DNA from: Candidatus Omnitrophota bacterium
GTDB taxonomy: Bacteria > Omnitrophota > Gorgyraeia > Zapsychrales > Fredricksoniimonadaceae
NCBI GenBank assembly: GCA_016196515.1
Contig: JACPXN010000129.1
Location: forward strand, 1-10,562
DNA length: 10,562 bases
Reading direction: 5' to 3'
A model generated the notes under the pieces. The model was given only the letters and a program-made list of their open reading frames with translations, was not told the DNA's origin and did no database searches. Positions 1-5,621 of the stretch are shown here, piece after piece. Both the position numbers and the translations under genes were made by a program. Numbering within the stretch: the first letter of the stretch is position 1; the number at the start of each line of letters is the position of its first letter.

Positions 1-2
1 GC

Positions 3-131
3 AAGCAAAAGTCCGGTATAGAACCTCTGAAACAAAAAGCAAAAATCCTCATGGCTGACTATCCGAAATACGCACCGCAGTATTTAGATTTGAGCATTGA
101 AGATATTGCCGCTTATCTTGAGAATAAATAA
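3..131 (+). CDS. 3' end of an unidentified gene (partial)
   Basis: An open frame enters from the left edge and stops at TAA 129-131, giving 42 visible residues. The other two forward frames hit stops within the first 60 bases, so this is the only frame that can carry a gene in from outside. The visible tail is charged and probably helical, with a Lys-rich start and the ending SIEDIAAYLENK. I do not recognise a family and see no catalytic motif. It could be the end of any soluble protein. No terminator hairpin follows the stop. Confidence 0.5.
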   Translation, partial: KQKSGIEPLKQKAKILMADYPKYAPQYLDLSIEDIAAYLENK

Positions 132-362
132 GGTATTCGGAGGTTTATTGTGGATGGGCTTGGGCGGTAGTGTGTGAGGGTGGGCTTGCGAGTGGGATGA
201 GCGGGATATTTTAGAAAATAATTTAAATTAATAAAATTATCCTTTTAGACATATTTAAACTGTTTTTTCTTCTTTTTAGTACACTCTCCGTCTAAGGTAA
301 CGTTTCCTCAGAATTTGCTCCAAACCCTTGTTTTACGGCCTAAAAGTGTCATATTTATATAT
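132..362. other. Non-coding gap: G-rich run followed by AT-rich stretch
   Basis: No gene is supported here. Bases 156-205 on the + strand contain six GGG runs (156, 162, 178, 182, 194, 203). Bases 206-285 are strongly AT-rich and include a perfect 12-base palindrome at 219-230 (TAATTTAAATTA). The AT-rich part is a natural place for the promoter of the following gene, but no pair of hexamers was convincing. A GGAGG at 139-143 precedes a GTG at 150, but that frame stops after six codons. Confidence 0.5.
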
Positions 363-974
363 ATGGCACGGGCCCCATTATCCATCTTCATTATCGTTGC
401 TTTCTTGCTCAATACTTTCGGCCCTTTACCGGCCCGGGCAGGGGAATTGGTATTGCCCAAGCCGGGAATACGTGTTTCCCTAAGCCCTGCTTTTAACCCC
501 CCGATCCTCAAAGGCCTCAAGGTCCATCCCGACAACCCTTTCAGGTTTGATTTTATCCTGGATACCGGTGATGCAGGGGCACGGCATGCCGTGCCCCTAC
601 GGGAAGAATCAACCAAATTGATCAAGTATTTCCTCGCCTCTCTGACCGTCCCCGAGCGTGACCTCTGGGTCAACCTAAGTCCCTATGAGAAAGACCGCAT
701 CGTCCCGGAATCCTTTGGCATGACTGAAATGGGCCGTGATCTCCTGGCCCAGGACTATCTGTTAAAGCAGATCACCGCCTCTTTGATCTATCCAGAGGAT
801 GACTTGGGCAAGACCTTCTGGAACAGGGTCTACCAGGAAGCCAACAAGAGATTTGGAACAACCAATATCCCCGTTAACACCTTCAACAAGGTCTGGATCG
901 TCCCTGAGAAAGCCGTCGTCTACGAGAACGCCAAGGCAGGTCAATCAGTTTGGAGAAAACATGTCCGGAGTTGA
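363..974 (+). CDS. Secreted Omnitrophota-type family protein, N-terminal head only (probably frame-split from the next CDS)
   Basis: From ATG 363 the product is 203 residues. Residues 1-26 form a Sec signal peptide: Arg3, hydrophobic core about residues 6-19, and a PARA-G signal peptidase I site after Ala26. The mature part begins LPKPGIRVSLSPAFNPP, continues with KVHPDNPFRFDFIL, and ends with NIPVNTFNKVWIVPEKAVVYENAKAG. I remember these as the conserved head of a large Omnitrophota paralogous family of unknown function. Family members continue well past this point, but here the frame ends 10 residues later in SVWRKHVRS. The next CDS, in the +1 frame, carries a domain and the family tail, so this is probably the front of a split protein. 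Residues 71-80 come from an inserted palindromic repeat. A TTG 48 bases upstream is open but would bury the signal peptide; no Shine-Dalgarno site precedes either start. Confidence 0.7.
   Translation: MARAPLSIFIIVAFLLNTFGPLPARAGELVLPKPGIRVSLSPAFNPPILKGLKVHPDNPFRFDFILDTGDAGARHAVPLREESTKLIKYFLASLTVPERDLWVNLSPYEKDRIVPESFGMTEMGRDLLAQDYLLKQITASLIYPEDDLGKTFWNRVYQEANKRFGTTNIPVNTFNKVWIVPEKAVVYENAKAGQSVWRKHVRS
573..600. repeat. Palindromic repeat of the GTAGGGGC type, inside a coding region
   Basis: Bases 575-598 are a perfect 24-base palindrome centred on GCATGC. Adding the flanks to 573-600 gives 28 bases with one mismatched pair. The ends (AGGGGC and GCCCCTAC) match the GTAGGGG/CCCCTAC ends of the repeats at 6818-6844 and 9650-9707. 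It lies in frame in the secreted-protein head and encodes roughly AGARHAVPLR, between the conserved LDTGD and ESTKLIKYFLA blocks. This looks like a repeat that spread into a gene without breaking its frame. Confidence 0.8.
952..955 (+). promoter_or_regulatory. Shine-Dalgarno-like site for an internal start at 961
   Basis: GGAG lies five bases before ATG 961, inside the end of the preceding frame. It makes independent translation of the downstream frame possible even if the two frames derive from one split gene. Confidence 0.45.
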
Positions 975-1983
975 ACAGGGGCAAGCGACTACTACAGGCA
1001 CAATGTTTAATATTATAAAGACGGTTCGCATCAGACCGGCCGATTGGCGGCAGAAATTTGAAACCTCTGAGAAATTTATAGATGTCCATTCGCATCCAGT
1101 GTCTTTAGAGAAAGGTTTTCCCCATGTGGCCCCTGAACCTTCCGAGGGAGATATTAAAGCGTGGGAAAGCGGCGAAGAAAGATATGCGGCTATTGTATGG
1201 GGCCACGAAGGAAGCGGTTATTATTTGACCCTTATTAACCCCCGGAGAAGGTCTTCCGGGCTTTGGCAAATGAATGCCTTCGAGTTTTATAGATTAAAGA
1301 AGGTTACAGGGGATGTTTATGACGAGCATGTTGTAAGAACATCGCATCGTTTTCTTCCAGAAAAGATCAACGAAGGAGAGTTGGAAGGGATATTAAAGGA
1401 TTTCAAAGAGAAGGCGGCCGTTGTTAAAGAGTCTGAGGAAAAGCGAAAGCAGAATTGGGAGGCGCGGGCGTACAAGTACTACCAGTCTGTAAATAAAGAA
1501 TATTTGGCTGACAATGTTAAGTTTGAGAATTTGGACTTTTATCTCGATCGTTATTTTCATGGAGTTCTTGAGAATCCTCAAGCGGAAGGCAATCGCACCT
1601 GGCACGACGGCAGAAATTTGAAGCAGGCAATTTATAAAGAGATTGCTCGTTTAAACGGTCTTAAAAGAACTCTTATTGAAGCGGGAAATGATGAATTTAA
1701 GACAGCAATTCAAGCAATAGAGCAACGGGGAGTAAAAGTCGAAGAAGTTTTGAGAAGAGGATTTGGGGGAAATCCAAATGCGGCAATGTTAGAGAATACT
1801 GGTGGTATTGATTTGAATGTGGCTGATGATATTTTAAAGGTGCAAAATCAGAATGGTGAGATTAAATTTAATGTTGATCCTGCTATGCTTGAGCAATTCC
1901 GCAATGTGCCAGGCTTTGTGCCGGTTATTATCAATGTTCAGCCAATGAATAATTTGAAAGTATTTTTGGGCATCAGTGATTAA
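961..1983 (+). CDS. JAMM/MPN metallopeptidase-like module with Omnitrophota family C-terminal tail
   Basis: The product from ATG 961 is 340 residues. Residues 41-64 carry DVHSHP followed 14 residues later by PSEGD, giving His43, His45, Ser61 and Asp64 of the JAMM zinc motif (HxHP...SxxD). JAMM proteins are zinc isopeptidases or peptidases that cut ubiquitin-like or other protein substrates. The motif's upstream Glu may be codon 955-957, in the EN-MSG segment just before ATG 961, so the domain probably begins upstream of this start. Residues 135-270 are charged and probably helical. Residues 280-338 (GGIDL..., EIKFNVDPAMLEQ, PGFVPVIINVQPM, FLG) match my memory of the conserved family tail. It overlaps the preceding CDS by 14 bases in the +1 frame and lacks its own signal peptide, so it would be secreted only as part of a joined protein. 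The frame is open upstream to 799, but that part is a shadow of the head. The gene is AT-richer than its neighbours (18 G/C in 60 at 1501-1560). Confidence 0.7.
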   Translation: MSGVEQGQATTTGTMFNIIKTVRIRPADWRQKFETSEKFIDVHSHPVSLEKGFPHVAPEPSEGDIKAWESGEERYAAIVWGHEGSGYYLTLINPRRRSSGLWQMNAFEFYRLKKVTGDVYDEHVVRTSHRFLPEKINEGELEGILKDFKEKAAVVKESEEKRKQNWEARAYKYYQSVNKEYLADNVKFENLDFYLDRYFHGVLENPQAEGNRTWHDGRNLKQAIYKEIARLNGLKRTLIEAGNDEFKTAIQAIEQRGVKVEEVLRRGFGGNPNAAMLENTGGIDLNVADDILKVQNQNGEIKFNVDPAMLEQFRNVPGFVPVIINVQPMNNLKVFLGISD

Positions 1984-2012
1984 TAAATTTTTATAAAGCA
2001 AACCAAAACTCC

Positions 2013-2041
2013 TTCCCACCCCAGCCATTCTTATGTATAAT
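2013..2041 (+). promoter_or_regulatory. Sigma70-like promoter for tRNA-Pro
   Basis: TATAAT at 2036-2041 is a perfect -10 hexamer. TTCCCA at 2013-2018 matches four of six bases of TTGACA at an ideal 17-base spacing. Transcription would begin near 2048, about 17 bases before the mature tRNA end. It may also serve the pilZ-hom operon, since no clear terminator lies in between. Confidence 0.55.
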
Positions 2042-2064
2042 AACCAGCCATATTGATCTTGGAT

Positions 2065-2141
2065 CGGGACGTAGCGCAGTTGGCTAGCGCACTTGAATGG
2101 GGTTCAAGAGGCCGTGAGTTCAAATCTCACCGTCCCGACCA
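2065..2141 (+). tRNA. tRNA-Pro (anticodon GGG)
   Basis: The full cloverleaf can be drawn. The acceptor stem is CGGGACG with CGTCCCG (2065-2071/2131-2137), and the D stem is GCGC/GCGC. The anticodon stem is CTTGA/TCAAG around loop ATGGGGT, the variable loop has five bases, and the T arm is GTGAG-TTCAAAT-CTCAC. Anticodon GGG at 2099-2101 reads CCC/CCU proline codons. G at position 37 and the unusual first pair C1-G72 both fit bacterial tRNA-Pro. Discriminator A and a genomically encoded CCA end the gene at 2141. The open frame running through it is not a gene. Confidence 0.96.
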
Positions 2142-2149
2142 TTTAATGA

Positions 2150-2191
2150 GGCCACAACTTACAGAGTACAGCGAATGTAAGTTGTTTGGCC
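2150..2191. repeat. Hairpin 1 downstream of tRNA-Pro
   Basis: The 10-base arms ACAACTTACA (2154-2163) and TGTAAGTTGT (2176-2185) pair perfectly around a 12-base loop. The stem is extended by GGCC 2150-2153 with GGCC 2188-2191 across a two-base bulge. No T-run follows, so it is not a standard intrinsic terminator. It may be half of a repeat element together with the next hairpin, or a processing or stability structure behind the tRNA. Confidence 0.6.
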
Positions 2192-2197
2192 GAATTA

Positions 2198-2249
2198 ACC
2201 CTGCGAAGCTCCCAAACAAGCGAAGCGTAGTTTTGGAGCGAAGCAGGGT
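2198..2249. repeat. Hairpin 2 with three GCGAAGC copies
   Basis: ACCCTGC (2198-2204) pairs with GCAGGGT (2243-2249). After a symmetrical GAA/GAA internal loop, GCTCC-x-AAAC (2208-2217) pairs with GTTT-x-GGAGC (2230-2239). GCGAAGC occurs at 2203, 2220 and 2238, in the left arm, loop and right arm. The hairpin ends two bases before the AAGGA ribosome-binding site of the PilZ gene (2251-2255), so it could influence that gene's translation. Confidence 0.6.
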
Positions 2250-2264
2250 AAAGGATGCTCTCTA

Positions 2265-2621
2265 ATGACAGATTCTTTCAAAGACCGCCGGCAGCATGTC
2301 CGTATTTACCGTAACTATATCCTTTCCTATCATTTAAAAGGGAAAGGCAATGTCAAATATGAAATGTCCCAGGTCAATAATATCAGCAAAGGCGGGATCA
2401 ATTTCATTGTCAACGCGCCCTTCGAGCCGGGCAGTGAATTGGTCATTGAGCTTAAAACACCGTTTTTAAGCGATAATGTCACCCTGGAGGGAGTGGTCCT
2501 GGACTCAAAGGAAAAGATCCAGGGGCTCTTGTATGAGGCCAGGGTCCAATTCCATGGACTTTCGGCACAAGCCCAGGATGTTCTGGACAAGATCGAGCGT
2601 TATTCTTCCGAAGGCAAATAA
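2265..2621 (+). CDS. PilZ-domain protein (probable c-di-GMP receptor)
   Basis: A 118-residue stand-alone PilZ domain, predicted cytoplasmic. Two c-di-GMP binding motifs of the family are visible: RxxxR at Arg9-Arg13 (RQHVR) and NxSxxG at Asn39-Gly44 (NISKGG), where Asn replaces the more common Asp. The rest fits the PilZ beta-barrel (MSQVNNISKGGINF, LEGVVLDS, YEARVQFHGLS) and a C-terminal helix. PilZ proteins bind the second messenger c-di-GMP and usually relay it to motility, secretion or polysaccharide machinery. ATG 2265 is chosen because AAGGA (2251-2255) lies nine bases upstream. It sits 21 bases before hom and is the first gene of the apparent operon, but no biochemical link to threonine synthesis is evident; the pairing may be incidental. 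Confidence 0.85.
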   Translation: MTDSFKDRRQHVRIYRNYILSYHLKGKGNVKYEMSQVNNISKGGINFIVNAPFEPGSELVIELKTPFLSDNVTLEGVVLDSKEKIQGLLYEARVQFHGLSAQAQDVLDKIERYSSEGK

Positions 2622-2642
2622 GGTCAAACGTGTGAGGTAGGT

Positions 2643-3938
2643 ATGGAACGCATCAATATCGGTTTGATCGGCTACGGCGTCATCGGGCAAGGGGTCGTCA
2701 AGATCCTGAAAAGCCGCCGTAAATTCTATAAAGACAAATATCAAAAAGATTTCTTTATCAAGACCATCGCGGACCGCAGCATCGTCAAAAAACTTTCGCC
2801 GGGCTTGGACAATACCTTTTTGACCCCGGACTATCATGCCGTGCTCAATGACAAGGACATTCACATCGTCATTGAACTCATCGGCGGCATGAATCCGGCC
2901 AAGGACATCGCTTTGTCCGTTTTGCGTTCCGGCAAGCATTTGATCACCGCCAACAAAGAACTGATCGCCAATTGCGGCCAGGAACTTTTTAAAGAGGCCA
3001 ATGCCGCCGGTCGAAGCGTTTATTTTGAATCCGCGGTCGGGGCCGGTATTCCCATCATCCGCACCATCACCGAGGGCCTGGCCGGCAATAAATTCAACGG
3101 CGTCTACGGGATCATCAACGGCACCTGCAATTATATTTTGACCGAGATGTCCCGGAGACAATTGACGTTCCAGCAGGCCCTGAAAGAAGCGCAGGAAAAG
3201 GGGTATGCCGAAAGCAACCCGACGTTGGACATCAACGGCATGGACGCGGCGCATAAACTGGTTATTCTGGTCTTTTTGACCCAGGGGAAATTCGTCGGGG
3301 TCAGGGACTTTTATACCGAAGGGATCAATCACATTTCCCACGAGGACATCGAGTTCGCCGGTAACTTGAATCTGACCATACGGCTTTTGGCCATTGCCAA
3401 GAGGGTCGGCAATGAACTCGACGTGCGCGTGCACCCAACCCTCATCCCCAAAGAGCACGCGTTGGCCACGGTCAACGGCGTGGACAACGCCATCTTTTTG
3501 GACACTGACCCGCTGGGCGATATTTTCATTGAAGGTCAGGGCGCGGGGCAGATGACCGCGGCTTCCGGGGTCGTCAGTGACTTGGTCAATGTGGTCCTGC
3601 GCAAAGACATGGCCATACCGGTGTGGGCGGGCAACCCGATCGAAGAGGGGGAGGGCCTCACCATCCGCAAGATCGATGAGGTCGAGACCCGTTTTTACAT
3701 CCGTTTCATGGTCATCGACAAACCCGGGGTCCTTGCGATCATCACCGGTGTTTTGGGCCAGCACCATATCAGCATCGCGTCCGTCACCCAGAAGCAGGAA
3801 AACAAGGGTTTGACCGTTCCCGTGGTCATGTTGACCCATGGCGCCAAGGAGCATTTGGTGCGCGAGGCGCTGGAACAGATCAATCATCTGGCGGTTGTGC
3901 GCAGCAAACCCGTGGCCATCCGCATGGAGAAATTATGA
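2643..3938 (+). CDS. hom: Homoserine dehydrogenase
   Basis: A 431-residue cytoplasmic enzyme that reduces aspartate semialdehyde to homoserine with NAD(P)H, the branch point to threonine and methionine. The N-terminal nucleotide-binding fold carries GYGVIG (residues 10-15). The catalytic domain shows ITANKELIA (101-109), NGTCNYILTEM (160-169) and GYAESNPTLDINGMDAAHK. Asp201 and Lys205 match the family's catalytic Asp-x3-Lys pair. Residues 350-425 form an ACT domain (FYIRFMVIDKPGVLAIITGV), which suggests feedback control by threonine. Length and domain order match monofunctional bacterial Hom, with no fused kinase. ATG 2643 follows GAGG (2634-2637) by five bases. The stop overlaps the thrC start by four bases (ATGA), implying translational coupling. 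Confidence 0.96.
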   Translation: MERINIGLIGYGVIGQGVVKILKSRRKFYKDKYQKDFFIKTIADRSIVKKLSPGLDNTFLTPDYHAVLNDKDIHIVIELIGGMNPAKDIALSVLRSGKHLITANKELIANCGQELFKEANAAGRSVYFESAVGAGIPIIRTITEGLAGNKFNGVYGIINGTCNYILTEMSRRQLTFQQALKEAQEKGYAESNPTLDINGMDAAHKLVILVFLTQGKFVGVRDFYTEGINHISHEDIEFAGNLNLTIRLLAIAKRVGNELDVRVHPTLIPKEHALATVNGVDNAIFLDTDPLGDIFIEGQGAGQMTAASGVVSDLVNVVLRKDMAIPVWAGNPIEEGEGLTIRKIDEVETRFYIRFMVIDKPGVLAIITGVLGQHHISIASVTQKQENKGLTVPVVMLTHGAKEHLVREALEQINHLAVVRSKPVAIRMEKL

Positions 3939-4990
3939 TGCGCTGGACAGGCGTCATCGAGCATTACCGTGAATATCTGCCGGTTTCCCCAAAGACCCCG
4001 GTCGTCACCTTGCAGGAAGGCCATACGCCTTTGGTCCCGTCGGAAGAATTGTCCAAACGCATTGGCTTGCAGGTTTTTTTGAAATATGAGGGTCTAAACC
4101 CGACGGGGTCTTTCAAAGACCGCGGCATGACCATGGCCATTTCCAAGGCCGCTGAAAAAAAGGCCAGGGTGGTCATTTGCGCGTCCACCGGCAATACCTC
4201 GGCTTCGGCCGCGGCCTATGCCGCCCGTGCCGGGATGAAATGTGTTGTGCTCATTCCCCATGGCAACATTGCCCTGGGTAAATTGGCCCAGGCCATGGTG
4301 CATCGAGCGCAGGTCATTGCCATTGACGGTAATTTTGACGATGCTTTGGATCTGGTCAAGGACATCGCGGCCCATGATCCGGTGGAACTGGTCAACTCCA
4401 TCAATCCTTTCCGCATCGAAGGGCAAAAGACCGCCGCCTTCGAGATCTGCGATTTTTTAAAGGACGCCCCGGACTTCCATGCCATACCCGTCGGCAATGC
4501 CGGTAATATCACGGCGTATTGGAAAGGGTATCAAGAATACAAGTCCGCGGGCAAAAGTAAAACTTTACCGAAAATGCTTGGATTTCAGGCGGCGGGCGCC
4601 GCGCCCATTGTTGAGGACCGTGTCATTAAGGACCCCCAGACCATCGCGACCGCCATCCGCATCGGCAATCCGGCCAGTTGGAAAGCGGCGGTGGCGGCCC
4701 GCGATGGGTCCAAAGGAACAATAGACAAAGTCACCGACGCCCAGATCCTGGAGGCCTATCATTTGATCGCCAGTGCCGGTATTTTCGCGGAACCGGCCAG
4801 TGCCGCATCCATCGCCGGTATCTTGAAGTTGACCCAAAACGGGTATTTTGCTCAATATAAGGGCGGGCGTATTGTCTGCACGTTGACCGGGCATGGACTC
4901 AAAGACCCCGGCACAGCCATGAAGGACCTGCCCCAGCCGCCGGTCGTTGCGGCAAAGCGCAAAGCCATTTTATCGCTCATAGGATTGTGA
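3935..4990 (+). CDS. thrC: Threonine synthase
   Basis: A 351-residue PLP enzyme that converts O-phosphohomoserine to threonine and phosphate. The PLP-binding lysine is Lys61 in NPTGSFKDRGM. The substrate/cofactor loop CASTGNTSASAAAYAARAG spans about residues 82-100, and the phosphate cup GNAGN is at 187-191, followed by ITAYWKGY. The length matches the short ThrC class (as in Bacillus), not the longer E. coli/yeast form. Two adjacent ATGs are possible: 3935, inside the hom stop with GGAG five bases upstream (3926-3929), and 3938, spaced eight. I keep 3935. One base separates it from the next gene. It needs phosphohomoserine, yet no GHMP homoserine kinase is nearby; see the apgM-type gene at 5622. 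Confidence 0.95.
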   Translation: MMRWTGVIEHYREYLPVSPKTPVVTLQEGHTPLVPSEELSKRIGLQVFLKYEGLNPTGSFKDRGMTMAISKAAEKKARVVICASTGNTSASAAAYAARAGMKCVVLIPHGNIALGKLAQAMVHRAQVIAIDGNFDDALDLVKDIAAHDPVELVNSINPFRIEGQKTAAFEICDFLKDAPDFHAIPVGNAGNITAYWKGYQEYKSAGKSKTLPKMLGFQAAGAAPIVEDRVIKDPQTIATAIRIGNPASWKAAVAARDGSKGTIDKVTDAQILEAYHLIASAGIFAEPASAASIAGILKLTQNGYFAQYKGGRIVCTLTGHGLKDPGTAMKDLPQPPVVAAKRKAILSLIGL

Positions 4991-4991
4991 C

Positions 4992-5579
4992 ATGAGGGTC
5001 CTGATCACGTGCGGGCCAACCTGGGTTCCTATTGACGGTGTTCGGGTGATCAGCAACCGTTCAACGGGGGAAATGGGTCATGCCCTGGCCAAAGCGTTCT
5101 TGAAACGTAAAGCGCGGGTGACGCTTCTTAAGGGGCCGATGGCTTTTGATGAACTCAAAAGTGTTCTTAAGAAAGAAGCGCAAAAAGGGTATGACGCCGT
5201 CATTCACGCGGCCGCTGTTTCGGATTTTAAACTTAAAACTCCGCTGAAGGGAAAGATCAGTTCCCGCAAACCCCTGGTCCTGAAATTGGTGCCGACCCCG
5301 AAGATCATCGCGTCCATCAAGAAATGGTCGCCGCGGACATTTTTGGTGGGGTTTAAACTGGAGCCCGGCTTGACGCGTTCACGCGTGCGCCGTTTGACAC
5401 AGGAACTTTTTAGGACGGGTTGCGACCTGGTGGTGGCCAATACCCTTGAAAACGGGTACAAAGGTTTTATTGTAAATTCTGACGGCCATATATTGGCTCA
5501 GGCGTCAAGCAAAAAAAAGATAGCGAAATCTCTGGCTAGTGTCATTCCCGAATGCTTTTGTCGGGAATCCAGGCATTAG
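4992..5579 (+). CDS. coaB: Stand-alone phosphopantothenate-cysteine ligase-like protein (CoaB domain)
   Basis: A 195-residue protein matching the CoaB half of CoaBC, which joins 4'-phosphopantothenate and cysteine in coenzyme A synthesis. Family blocks are ITCGPTWVPIDGVRVISNRSTGEMG (residues 5-29), the nucleotide site YDAVIHAAAVSDFK (67-80), GKI (87-89), VGFKLEP (119-125) and CDLVVAN (144-150). The CoaC decarboxylase half is absent. In canonical sequences a Lys three residues before the Asp of 'DLxxAN' (Lys289 in E. coli, from memory) is important; here Thr142 occupies that place, with Arg141 beside it. Activity may therefore differ. The last 12 codons (184-195, VIPECFCRESRH) and the TAG stop lie inside a repeat element, so the native end was probably near residue 183. 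It follows thrC by one base. Why a CoA gene sits in a threonine operon is unclear. Confidence 0.82.
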   Translation: MRVLITCGPTWVPIDGVRVISNRSTGEMGHALAKAFLKRKARVTLLKGPMAFDELKSVLKKEAQKGYDAVIHAAAVSDFKLKTPLKGKISSRKPLVLKLVPTPKIIASIKKWSPRTFLVGFKLEPGLTRSRVRRLTQELFRTGCDLVVANTLENGYKGFIVNSDGHILAQASSKKKIAKSLASVIPECFCRESRH

Positions 5580-5618
5580 CCAACTCTGGACCCCCGATAA
5601 AAACATTCGGGGGTGACA
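5540..5618. repeat. MITE-like/palindromic repeat element overlapping the coaB 3' end and the apgM leader
   Basis: The ends 5540-5554 and 5604-5618 pair over 15 bases, 13 Watson-Crick and two G-T. Smaller alternative hairpins lie within: ATTCCCGA/TCGGGAAT (5544-5551/5561-5568), TCCAG/CTGGA (5568-5572/5586-5590) and CCCCCGA/TCGGGGG (5591-5597/5607-5613). The element begins TGTCATTCCCG and ends GGGGGTGACA. It resembles the short 'GTCATTCCCG...GGGAATCCAG' repeats common in many bacterial genomes (from memory). It encodes no transposase, so any movement would need an enzyme supplied elsewhere. Confidence 0.8.
5609..5616 (+). promoter_or_regulatory. Repeat-borne Shine-Dalgarno-like site for the apgM-type gene
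   Basis: GGGGGTGA at the right end of the repeat element differs at one base from the strong site GGAGGTGA. It ends five bases before ATG 5622, a workable spacing. It also forms the right arm of two possible hairpins (5591-5597/5607-5613 and the outer stem), so folding of the repeat could hide it. Confidence 0.5.
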
Positions 5619-5621
5619 AAT

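Noticed and set aside
150..170. Tiny frame after GGAGG (GTG 150)
   Set aside because: It stops after six codons; the site is probably chance in a G-rich stretch.
799..960. Upstream extension of the JAMM frame to ATG 799
   Set aside because: This part is the +1-frame shadow of the conserved secreted-protein head; only the last few codons before 961 may be real JAMM sequence.
2053..2265. 70-codon plus-strand frame over the tRNA
   Set aside because: It is a translation of the tRNA-Pro gene and the downstream hairpins.
2505..3887. 460-codon open frame on the minus strand opposite hom
   Set aside because: It mirrors the strongly biased codons of hom, shows no recognisable domain, and the plus-strand protein is unmistakable.
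4061..4260. Possible CRISPR or tandem repeat array
   Set aside because: I looked along the coding region and the gaps for regularly spaced direct repeats and found none; only inverted repeats are present.
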